64,000 bases of DNA from the NCBI RefSeq assembly GCF_023856365.1, contig NC_064539.1, positions 23,377,019 through 23,441,018 on the forward strand, given 5' to 3'. Shown here one piece after another: positions 36,301-48,300 of the stretch. Source of the stretch: Brienomyrus brachyistius (Eukaryota > Chordata > Actinopteri > Osteoglossiformes > Mormyridae). The stretch's first letter is position 1; each line of letters opens with the position of its first letter. The notes below the pieces were generated by a model. That model had not been told where the DNA came from and did not search any database. It saw only the letters and a program-made list of their open reading frames with translations. A program made the position numbers and the translations under genes.

Positions 36301-39300
36301 TGCTCAACAAGGCAAATGACGCGCCGGTTTGTGCCTACTGGGCCAGACGCCTTCTAATGCCCAGGAGCCTGGTAGAAGCGGGTCACGTGATGCCTGTCTG
36401 GCTCACTTATGTGCCGCGATCTTCGCCCCACGAAGGGAATCCTGTTGGCCCGGTGACGGCCGCCGCGGCTCGTTACTGGCGGATAGAGTGCACGTGTTGC
36501 CTCGGCTCCCCGCCGTTCCGGCGGCACAATCACGCTGACAGCCTTCTGCCTGACAGTGCCTGCCTCATTTCAATATAAATGAAACTAACGGCTTTTAATC
36601 CCTTCCCTTAATTAGCTGGTGTTTATTTTTCTCCCCGACTCCGTGCATCCGGCTTGTACCACTACTTGGTGGAGACAGGGCCATCTCTTACGTTTGACAA
36701 CATAATTTGCCGTCCCGTTGCTCCGCAGTGGGTAGCGGGTGTGTGCATGTGGTGGGGGGGGGGGGTTTGGTGACATAAGGCCTCTCGCTACAGTCTGCCG
36801 GTCTTGGGCTCCGCTGCCCTTGTCGCTTTCTTCTTTGGGTTTTTTTTTTTTTTGCTTAAGGCAAGACTGGCAGGCAGAGAGCTAAAAACGCAGTGGGGGA
36901 GTTAATTGACGGAGAAGGGTGGCACAGGGGGGTGGCCAGCTGACAGAGAGGGAGGCGTGACTGTGTATTCTGGGCTGCCTAGGGGGGCAAGTGCTGGGGA
37001 GCTCGGGGCAGGAGCACAGGCAGCTGCGACCTGCTCTCAGAAGAGGCCGAGTTCAATGAGTTACATAGATACAATATGACTCCCATTATCTGCTCTTTGG
37101 CTAAACCTTCACTAAGAGGCCAGTCCACGGTACCGAGATGTCACTGGTCAGGAAAGGGTAAATTCCAATAAAAGAGGCAAATCTAAGCGTTGTTGTGAAC
37201 ATTAGCCTCGCCTGGTCTCCCTCAACAGCTCGATGGCTTTCAAAAGCCCCAATTCATCAGCAGTGACTTAATATCCCTCGTTTAATTTAAAGCTTCTTGA
37301 CTGAAGCCCAGAGGACACTCGTTAAGTCTGACTCACATTCTGAACAGAGACGGCGTGCCTGCAGCCTTGTGTGACAGGATCTCATAATCACACCGTAGCC
37401 ACATACTTGGCAAAAAAAACGAGCCTACGCTTGGCTAATGCTGCTTGGACATCCTCTCCATCTTTCCAACCACTGACAGACCTCAGATTCGACTAAAACA
37501 ACCCTGACCTGATGCTGACAGCTACATATTGGGGGTATAAGCTACCTCCGAGCTGAAAGACTGTGAGTTAGAGGTCGACCGATATATTGGCCGGCTGATA
37601 TATCAGGCCGATATTAGGCATTTTTTAATGTATGGTATCGGCCAATATCTGAGTGTAGTATGCCGATTTACAGACAGGCACGTTTGCGGGCAGCCCAGTG
37701 TTATTATTGTTGTGGAATTCGTGACCCATGCTGCCTTGTGCAGGACCCCAGCCAGAAGTTTTGAAAGAGTCCTGGGAGAAAACAGTAAGGGCTTAAATTC
37801 TGATCCTTCAAATACCTATTTATTTAACTGGTCTGCTATGAAATGTTGCTTTAAAAGAAAACGCGAGCGTTTTTGAAAGAGAACACGAATTAGGCTGTCG
37901 GGAACTGCCGTAGTGATAATGAACCTTCAACCAACTGTAGCTTACAGGCAACGTTAAGGATCATTGATTCTGACAGAGTTGGTTTCGTGCACTTGTTGGT
38001 GGGCTCACACACGGTTTTTAATTGTCAAAAACCACTTTAATTGTTAAAATTTTAATTATTACTATATCAGCCCGATGTTGTCAGTTCCGTTTTTTTTTCT
38101 TGGTAGGTGAGTTTCACTCTGTGTGTGCGGGGCGGAGAAGGCAGCTCTCTCAAACACTGCAGCGTGCGTGAGAGTTGTTACTCTCCCCAATTCACAGACA
38201 GCATCGTCCTCTGAGACACAGAGCTGCTATTTAAGTTATTGTTTACAAGCTGTATTGCATTTTTGTTATTTAAGTTTATATTTAAATTTACACAAGTCAG
38301 TATTCAATAAATGCTAAGTTGAGAAATTTTGTGTATCAACTATTATTATTAGATATTTTACCATCCAAATAGAGGGGAAAACGTCCAATTATCGGCCAAA
38401 AAAAATCGCCAGCATATATTGGCCAACAGCTAGCCCTGACTCCTAAATATCGGAATCGGCTATTGAAAAACCTATCAAAACCCATATCGGTCGACCTCTA
38501 CTGTGAGTTGTCCATATACTCTGGCTCACATGCAAAGAGATCGGCCATCACCCACCTGTGTCCATTCCCTAGGCCGCGGTAGGCCTTCTCCTGATCTTGC
38601 ATGCGATTCAGGCTCTGAGCTACAGACAGGTATTGGTCATAGTACTTGATGGCCTCCTCGTAGTCACCCAGTGCCTCGTAGCAGTCTCCCAGGTTTCCGT
38701 AGCCGCGGCCACGGTCCAGCAGGGCCTCGTTGCCGCTCAGCTGCTGCAGCAGGGCCAGCTGCTGCTCAAAGAAGCCGATAGCGTCCTCCACAGCGCTCAT
38801 GTTCATCTTGGTGATGCCCATGTTGCCGTAGACCCGTGCCTCTACGCTGGGATCCCTCAGCTTCTGAGCCAACTCTAGCTGCTCCTCGTAGCACTTGAAG
38901 GCCATTGTGTACTTTCCCAAGGACATATAGACAGCTGCGAGGTGCCCGTGAGCCTGGCACTCACCCTGGATGTCCCCAAGCTCCTGATAGACCTCCAGCT
39001 CCTGAGTGTGGTATCCCAGAGCCTTGTCGTGCTTGGGCAGCAGCCGGTGGCTGGCACCCAGGGCCCCATAGGCACTGGCCTCCATCTTTCGCTCTCCGAC
39101 TTGGTGAGCCAGAGCCAGCTGCTGCTCATAGAAGCGAATGGCACCAGGCACATCTTTCTTGCATACAAAGATGTCGCCCAAGTTGCCGAGGGCCCGGAAG
39201 CGTGCCTGCGAGTTGTCCAGTGACTGTGCCAGGGATAGCAAGTATTTTTGGCACTCCTCCGCCTTGCCGAAGTCACCCAGCGCCTTGAAGGCCAGCCCCA

Positions 39301-42300
39301 GGTTACAGTAGGCCTTGGCCTGGCTCAGCTTGTCATGTAGGTCCTTAGCCAGAGCCAAATCTTGCTCGTAGTACTTCACGGCCTCCTGGAAGTTTCCCAG
39401 GCAGTAGTGGGCATAGCCCAGATTGTGGCACACCTTCCCCTCATTCTCCATGTCCTGGAGATCTGCAGAGAGGTGCAGATACTGCTCGTAGTAGGGTATG
39501 GCCTGTGGGAACTCGCCACGGGAACAGTGGAAGTTTCCCAAGTTTCCCAGGGCCCGGGCCTCGCTCTGAACATCCCGCAGCTCGCGGGCGATGTTCAGGT
39601 GGTTCTGGTAGTGCTGCAGGGCACGGTCGTGCGCACCCAGGGACTGGTAGGCCACAGCCAAGTTCCCGTGAGTGGAGGCTTGCGAGGCGCGGTCGTTGAC
39701 CTCCATGGAGATCTGCAGCTCCTGCCTGTGGTAGCGCACGGCTTGGTCGAAGGCACCCAGCGCATTATAAGCATTGCCCATGTTGCCGTAAGCCCGGCCC
39801 TGCGCTGCATAGTCGTTCAGCTCCTGGGCAATGGCCAGGTGGGCTTTGTGGAGCTTCAGTGCAGCGTCATAGTCCCCCTTCATCTGGTAGATAATACCTG
39901 CAAGGGTAGAGCAGCAGTCAGCACACACTAACCTGGTACCCAGTCGCACGAGTGAGCAGCCTATTACACTTATGGTGTTTCTCTGGCAGCCATTCAAAAC
40001 CTGTCTGACAGAACCAGTTACTCCAACCATCTGCTGATCATCAGCAAAACCATAGAGCCATCACAAGGAACAGCAGTCAGAGGCATTTTACAGTAGGATG
40101 CTTCAAATCCCTTTAAATGGTTATTGCTGCACCAAAAAAAACGCTCGTAAACACTTTGCCTCACAACAGTTAATAAAGGGAAAGTGGAAGGAGCTACTAA
40201 GGACCTCGGAGGAAGTTCGCTGAGCAAGCAGGAGGCTCTCAATGGTGGCATGAGAAAGGAGGGAGGAAGAAAGACTGGAGAATAGATGGAATATTGTATA
40301 CGCGAAATGCAAGAACAAGCATAGCATGGTGCAGTCCTAATTCCTCTCTCTGCGGAACTTGAAAGCCTTCGGAAGCAGGCCGGTACCTCGCCGAGGAGAA
40401 CGAAAGAGCGCGTCTCCCTCTGAGCTCCGTCGGGATCACCCGCGACCTCCTCTCTCCTCTCGACTGTCACTCGGCTTTCCATAAAGAAATTATTGTGCTC
40501 ATAACTCCAGTCCACTCCATTTCCTTTGTGGGGGGGGGGGGGGCAGGGGGGGTAGAGGATGTGGGACACGCCAGAGAAGCAGGGGTGGGGGGGTGTTGGG
40601 CAGGGACTAATGAACACTTACAATGGAAAGCGGTTTGGAGGGGAGCGGCGAGTGACTGAGGCTCTCATTGCCTCCGTCGGGCTTGTTTGCTTTTAGCCCA
40701 GGCAAATCGGCCCCCTTTCTCCCAAACTTCCCGAGTGGCGTGCCGGGGATCAGGAAAGCGCTGGGCTGAGCGGAAAATAAGACATGAGGGTTGGCTTTGG
40801 AGCGTATGTATGTGTGGGGGAAGGGGGGGGGGGGTTACTGGTAAATGGTGGCATGTGTTTATTATAGGGTCTCCAAGACCAAAATGTGCTCCGCTACCCA
40901 GAAGCCCCTGGGCCAAGAAAACTGGTTTCAGGGGTTATTCGGTGTTTGAGAAAACACATACTGACTGTGTGGGGGTGTGGGGGGGGGGGGGTGTTTGGGG
41001 ACAGGGAGAGCAAGGTGGGGCCTGGCCAGCTGGATGGCTCCAGATGTATGGTGTCAGTCATGGTGTTAGCCAGGTGAACAGCTTGTGGAAGAAGTCTAAG
41101 GGGGCTCTTGGGGGCTGATGGGAACTATGGAGACAACAACCCCCCTTCCCCCCGCCTGATTTGTCCATTGCATGCCTTCGGATTCCACAATTGTGAGCTC
41201 TTCTTTGGATTAATGCCTCAACTAATGCAGAGTTGAATACAGGATTTTTTTGTTGAGCAAATGGTATCCGGCTGCTGGACCCCTGAGTGGAATACTTGGA
41301 CTTAACTGCTTCAGTGAGATAAGTGGCTACGTAAATTTTATAAGCTGTATAAGTCACTAAGGCATGTGCTTGGCAAATATGCTGGGGCCTTGGCAGCTGA
41401 ATAATGTAATGTACTGTAGTAAGGTCAAGAGAGGGATCGCCTTAGGGCCGCGCGCCCACTGCCAGGAGGAAGTGCCTGTGAGATTCTGTGCAGCAGGTCG
41501 CATTTCCAGCAGCTGCCTGTGGGGGGTGCTAGACAGAAGGCCCAATGGAAAAAAAAGAAGGGCCAGTGAACTTGCTACACTGCAGGGTCCACACAATTCT
41601 CTGATAAAGTCAGGGCAATACAAAGATCCTGGAGAGGGTTTCTGAGATAGTAAACCTTCCAGCAGCCTCCCCGTTATGTCTCTTCTCAAAAGGCACCAGA
41701 CATTTCAGAGCCTAATGTACAGAATTGCACCTTTATTTTCCTGAGAGGACAGAAAAGTGCTTCTCAGGCAAATTTGAAGTCTGATACGAACAGTCGTGTT
41801 ACTTTGTGGTCAGGGATGGCAAGAACACTTATGAGTCTCTGGTAATTAAGACCTGCTATGATAGCCTGGAACTTGCAAATATGACTTTTAAGGCGAAGGG
41901 ATGTTGTGGCTATCCTACACCGCGCTGGGGTGACTCTCTCTTCAGCACCACTGTTCATGCTCACGTCGCGTGTGCCGCCCTCGGAGGCTGTCAGCTCGCC
42001 GTAAAACAAACCTGCTGACAGGCCGACGTGACGGATGGAGTTTCCAGGCTGTGCGCTTGCTGTGAGAAGGGCAGGGGAGGAGATCGAACGTGCCAACCAA
42101 CTTGGACGGCTGAAACATTAATTAGCTAGAGTATCTAATAGCGATATGCTTGCATTAGACATATTATATAACGAAGCTTAAGATGCTTTAAACCCTGTGT
42201 TATATGCTATTTTATGCTAATATATTCTCAAATATATGTTTAATACTCCTATTACGTTGATTGGGACAAGTGAATGGATGAATGCATGTTTAATACTGTT

Positions 42301-45300
42301 ATATGCAAGTGTGCTGTATGCTAGTATATGCTAATGCATTTATTTTCAGATTCTATATCATGCTCATACTTTGTGTTAATATGTTCCGTTAAATATGTTT
42401 AATGCTAGTTAACTAAAACGTCCTTCTTCATAATCTATAACATGCTACCACATTTTTATACATTCTATTTTATGCTTATTGCTAGTTTAACATAGGACTT
42501 CTTGCTTTTTATTCTATAACACGTTATCATATGCAAATACGTTCCATTCCATTCCACGTGCTTCATGTTAGCATATGCTAATGCACCACCCGTACCTAGG
42601 GTGCACGGGGGGGGAGGGGGGGTGTATGTCCCCAGATAAGTCTAGCAGCAATGACAGCCCCTCTAGCTGCAAGAGCCAAAGTGTTCATTTATTTGCTGAT
42701 GTAACTGCAACTGGACAATTTTTTTCAGCAAAAACTTTGTAATTAGTAATGGGAATTAATTATTTATTTAAGTAAGTGTCTGTATGATATCTCTTACAAA
42801 TTATACTGATGGTGAAAAGGAGGATAAGTGAGTGTCTGCCCAGACTTTGCGGACATCAAGAGAAACAGGACTGGTCGGCATAATACTGAACATCTGGGCA
42901 GCCTAACCCTGCCTAAGTGCAGGCCCCGCCCCTACAAACCAAACTCCACCCTACCTAAAAGCTGGCTCCGCCCCAACCTAGGAACTGGCTCCACTCCCAC
43001 CTAAGAGCAGGCTCCGCCCATATCTAAGAGCAGGCTCCGCCCCAATCCAAGATCAGAAAACACCAAGGTTCATGGGCCGACTGTCCATCTTTAGTATTTC
43101 ATTTAACTCGGCTAAGGTGTGCTGTTCACTGTCACCCCTTTGCTCTCCAAGCTTACCCAGATTGGAGGAGGCCCTGCCCTCAGCCGCCCGGTCCTTGAGA
43201 CCCTCAGCAATGGTCAGCTGCTGCTTGTGGTACTGCCGGGCACGGTCCAGGTCTTGCATGCAGCGGGCGGCATGGCCCAGTCCGGCGTAGGCTCGCATCT
43301 CGATGGGCTGATCGCCCAGCTCCAGTGCCAGCTCCTGCACGCGCGTGTGGTACGACACGGCCTTGTCGAAGTTACGCCGGTAGTGGTGCGCGCTGCCCAG
43401 GTTGCTGTAGGCCCGTGCCTCCTCTCGTCGGTCCCCCAGGGCCTTGGCGATGCCCAGGTGCTGCTCGTGGCACTGCACGGCGTTGTCAAAGTCGCCCATG
43501 GCGATGTAGACGGCACCCATATTGCCCAGCTCCCGGGCCTCAGACAGCTGGTCCTTGGACTGCTTGGCTAACAGGACGCACTGCTTGTGGCTGGCCAGGG
43601 CGTTGGGGTAGTCGCCGATGGCCGTGTACACGTGGCCCAGGCTGCAGAGGGCCGAGGATGCCGCCTGTGGAGGGAGAAACGCAAGCCACACGTCATCCTG
43701 AGCTCAGGTCCGCCCTGCCGCCATTCCCTGTCTACCCTGTGTTCCTCAAGACTGTTGCTGCCTGGAACAAATTACCCACTGGCACAAAGGGGTCCCGACT
43801 GCCCTTCATGTTTTAACTGGAATTTTATAATGGGCCCATGCCTGCAGGAGTTAAATTTATGATCAAACCAGAATCATTTAAATTGATTGTGTGCTGTAAG
43901 AGAGAGATGCTCAATTGAAACAGCCTTTTGAAGCTGCCCTGACCACCCCCCCCCCACGGCCCCCACCCCACTTCACGTGGAGGAGGCTCATCTTGTGAAT
44001 ACACTGAGATCTGCTCCCCACGGAGAGCATCTTATGAGACGAGGAGGGAAATGGTCACCTGCAGATTGATGGACCTCTGGAAATGCACACCCCCCCCCCC
44101 CCACCATCAGGGTATTTATGCATCCACTTGGCGGAGGGGGGGACTGCAAACTATACCCGTTTCCCATGATCTGGGAGTCAAACCTCGGAATTGCAAACTT
44201 GCAGTCAAGCACAGGGGCCCATGAAAGAATCCTTATCTGCCACCATGTCCTTGTAATTAGATTCTAACTCTTGGCTTTGATGTTGTTTTCTTTTTTTAAT
44301 TTCTACTCTTATCATGGTGCCGCCGAACTCCGTCACGGTCCCAACAGGGGACCCGATTTATCCGAATGGCTGTACACATGATGTAAGTCCAGTTATAATC
44401 AGTGGAAGGAGGGAGAGATACCTCTTCCCAATTGAGGTGGAATGAGGCTTATTTCTGGTGGGGGGGAGGGGGGTTCCTTGGCACCCCAAAGCTCAGTTCC
44501 CCGAAGAGGCTTACTGAGATCGTTCTCACCTGAGTTCCGATAAACATACAGGGCGTGGAGAATGTACATGACCTTCCCGAACAGCATCTGGGACAAAGTC
44601 CAGGCCCGTATGCTGTAGACACAACAGTGATAATCCTACAGCACTGTGGTGCGACTGATTCCTCCGCGCTGGTCTTTGATTCCAAAGCCAATCCCCTGGC
44701 CTAACCTCTCCAATTAGGAATTCGTTATTTTTTCTGTTTGGCTCAATGTTACGCGACCCTCCTCCGATGGACGAGGAACAGATAGGATCAACAGAAAAGC
44801 TTCCCTACAAAACAAAACAATTCAGTGGGAAACAAAAAGTCCAAACAAACTTGTGCCATGCAGGGAGGGGGTCAAATGTAAACAAACACGAGGCCCAGTG
44901 ATTACTGCTGCCTGCAGCGGGATCGACGCGGGCATCGGGGGTTACTAATACCTAAATAAACAAAACACTCGGTTAAGTCAAGTAAATCACCCCAAAAACA
45001 ATACCCACCCAACTCTCCCACCCGCAAATTTCAGCCTCCCCCTCCAAGAAAAATCGTAAACTTTCTCAAAAAAAAAAACAGCTTCTATTAATGCTGGTCT
45101 AGAAGCCGTTGTCTTCAAAGGCACTTCAAACGCTTTCGGAAACTTGAAGCAGCAGCCGATTAATCCGATGAGAGGCTGCTGGCTGCGGAGTCCGAAGCCT
45201 CCGTTTAAAGTGTCACCGTGCCTGAGAGCTTGCGGAGATGTTAATAGAGGTACGTGCCGCCGTTTCTTCCCTCGTGCCACTGGACCAGCAGCCACCTTCA

Positions 45301-48300
45301 GTCTGTAAAAGCTCCATGACGGAGAAACAGCGCTCACACAACGTTAAAGGCGTTTCGTCTTTCGTCTTGTGTCTTCCTTCAATCACATATTAGCTGAATC
45401 ATGTTCTGCATGATGTTGTGGCAGGTAATCAAATTAACTAACCTTAACCGGCATCCGTACCACTAACCCCGCCTCACCCCCACCCCCCCCCCCCAGCTGG
45501 CTCGGGCCCATCAGCAAGTTCCTGTCTACAGCTACAGCCTGCTGTGCCAATCTTTGCATGCGTTACCTTGGAAACTCGAGTGGATTTCTACTGGATAAAG
45601 GCAGGTTTAACACCCCCACCGCCCCCCCCCCCCCCCCCCTCCGCCCGCTCTGTCAAAGTCAGTGGGACTCGTAAAACACTGAGAGGAGGGCAGGAAGTCA
45701 GGGGTGAGGAGACGCTGCAGGAAGGAGAGGTGTTTTTTTATAGCAATGCCAGCAAACACGCGAAGGCTCACACCATCCTGTAAGTCATACGGAATCCAAA
45801 GAGGAATCATTCTGGTTCTTTCCACAGGCTGACGTTGTTATTTCCTGGTTGTTGTCACTGTTGTTGTGGTTTTGATTCATACCTTGTGACAGCACGCTGG
45901 CAGAAATGCCAAATAAAATCTGATCGACCAACAGGCGAGAACGAGAGGAACAATAAAGTTAGGCACATATTAGTGCCACAGCAAATGTCAGTGGGAGGGG
46001 TTAATCACAGACATCCCGCTTTGAGGCTCCCGCGTACACACATCCTCCCTCAGATGGCTAGCCAGCTCTGAGGACGAGTAAACTGTCTTCTCGTGAATCT
46101 CAGGTTCTGGAGATCGTCGGCAGCTACTTAAAGAGACCTTCCGCCTAGGTGAAGTGAAGAGAGGGACACAAAGATAGAGAGAGTGAAGGAAGGAAGGTGA
46201 GCACACCGATGGAGAACGAGAGAGAAGGTTTTAAAAGTTCTGAAGCCGCCCAGCTCAGGATAATGACCAGGAAGGGGGAGATGCGAGACTCACGCAGAGA
46301 AGCTGGGATGCTGCCGAGCATCGCTGTGGACTCACACCGTCTAATACTTGTACCACGCTTCCTTTTGGAGAACCACTAAGGAACAGGAGCGAAATGAGAC
46401 CGTGTCTAATGTTCTAGAGGCTGGAGCCTGTCCCAGACGTCACAGGGCGTACGGCTGAGGCTGGGCTGCCAGTCCATCGCAGGCAAACACCTACACACGC
46501 TGTGGGCGATTTAGTAATGCTACTAACTGTATGTCTTTGGACCCCAGGAGGAAACAAGCACGACATGGGGAGGACATGGAAACTCCAAACACAGTTGGAG
46601 GAGCCCCCACCGCTGAGGCGACAGTGCTCCCCACTGAGCCACCGTACCAGCCCCCAACGGTCTGCATCACAAAGAGAAATATAAAGTCGACTCCCCCATT
46701 AAGTTGCTGCTATAACACAGCTTGAGAGCGGTAAACAGATAAGGTCACGCTATAAGGACAGAGACAGCTGCAGTTTTCCTGCGCTCTGCTTATCAGACGG
46801 CGAATTCGTACCACTGGCTCTAGAGGCACAATCACGGGGAAATAATGCCACCGCACCGTAGATCTTCCTGACACCATTTATGTGGCGATAAAAGGTTTCG
46901 GGCTTCCCGGGGAGTTGAGTTCGCGGTTAGAGAGGCGTGGCTGATAGGATCACACTCCGGAGAAAAGTAACGCGGCACACAAAGCATGATGGGATGTGGT
47001 AGACGGTACCTGCAGAGAGGATTGCCCTGCCACGCCAGAACAAAGCAGGCGCACAGCTTACCCCTGGATTGGGTCTGGTGTCAGAGAACCAGCCCGTCTC
47101 AAGAGCCTAACAGGACAGATTGGGACATCAGGATTCTGGAAACCTTCACTGCTGTCTGCCAATGTAAGCGCTCACCCGTGTGCTTAGCCCCAATCGGGAC
47201 GTCATGCTGCACCACAGAAAAGGGGACGAGCAGCTGAAGTAGGCAGCGCAACCTGCTGCTCTTGAGTAGATCTGAGTGAAAATGGAATTATTCAGGGAGG
47301 TGATGCAGGACTTACACCACCGCTGATCCCATTAGCACCAGGCAGGCTCTCGGCGATATGAAGGCCCACAAAAGGAGGACAGGTCTGGAGGAAAGTCTGC
47401 CGGGGGGATGCGCCTCTGATTGGATGGAAGTGAACTACATGTGACGGCCTAACTTAACCCATTTACCAATCAGCCGGCCCCATCCATCACTTCTCATATT
47501 TCAGTCTCCCATGTCCTCAAGCTAGAACACTCTGCAAGGGGAAACCTGGGCATGCCAAGTAGGATTCAAGCAGCATTATTACCTGCTAGGACTCATACAG
47601 TCCAGGTCAGAGTGTGTATTTTACAATCGGAGCCAAGGGTAACCATGGGAGAGAACTGCACAATTCATTTGCACAATTTGCTACTTTACAGAAGACCAGT
47701 CTATCATCCAGGATGGAAAAAAAAATGCTTCCTCAAGCTTTAGCCATTCTCACTAAAAGCCAGGCGATTTCCTGATGCCCTTGGAGTCACAGAGCAGACA
47801 GGAAACCGATCAAGGCTGAAGGTTCGGCAGCGTACAACGGAGGGAATCTCTTCGGTGCAACCTGACAGTAAAGAAACATCATCGCTGTGAAAGGCGGCGA
47901 AAGCTGTCTTTGAGAGACGAGGGGGAGAGACTTCCTGCAGACCAAGCAGATCACCTGAATGGCTTCATTAACAGGTTCCTTAATATGACCCCCCCCCCAA
48001 AAAAAAAAAATCCCTGGTGGAGGGTGAAGAGGGCGTGGCCGCTGTGAAGTCTATACTGCATCGTAATCTGTAGTAGTCCAGGGTCATGTACCTCTCACTT
48101 TTCTTTAATCAATCCAGAACCCTGTTAATTAGCTGCTTGCTTTTAAGACGGGTGTTTACAAGTTGGCCGCTATTAATGTACTTAGGTGTGACTTATTTAT
48201 TATTCAGTGCAATCAGAAATATGTGGGAAAGTCATCGGAAGGACGGAAGTCGTTGCAAGAGCCGGACCGATAATCCATCTTGGCTTTATTCGGGAGCCCA

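Noticed and set aside
37628..38317. Short frames inside the hAT element as transposase remnants
   Set aside because: The 82- and 64-codon frames show no hAT dimerisation or catalytic motif that I can recognise.
39362..39931. 189-codon plus-strand frame and similar plus-strand frames at 35560, 38597, 43119 and 19290
   Set aside because: They lie exactly antisense to ttc28 TPR or tail exons and result from GC-rich third codon positions.
46980..47010. A second ZNF143-like string (GCATGATGGGATGTGGTAG)
   Set aside because: Several core mismatches; not convincing.
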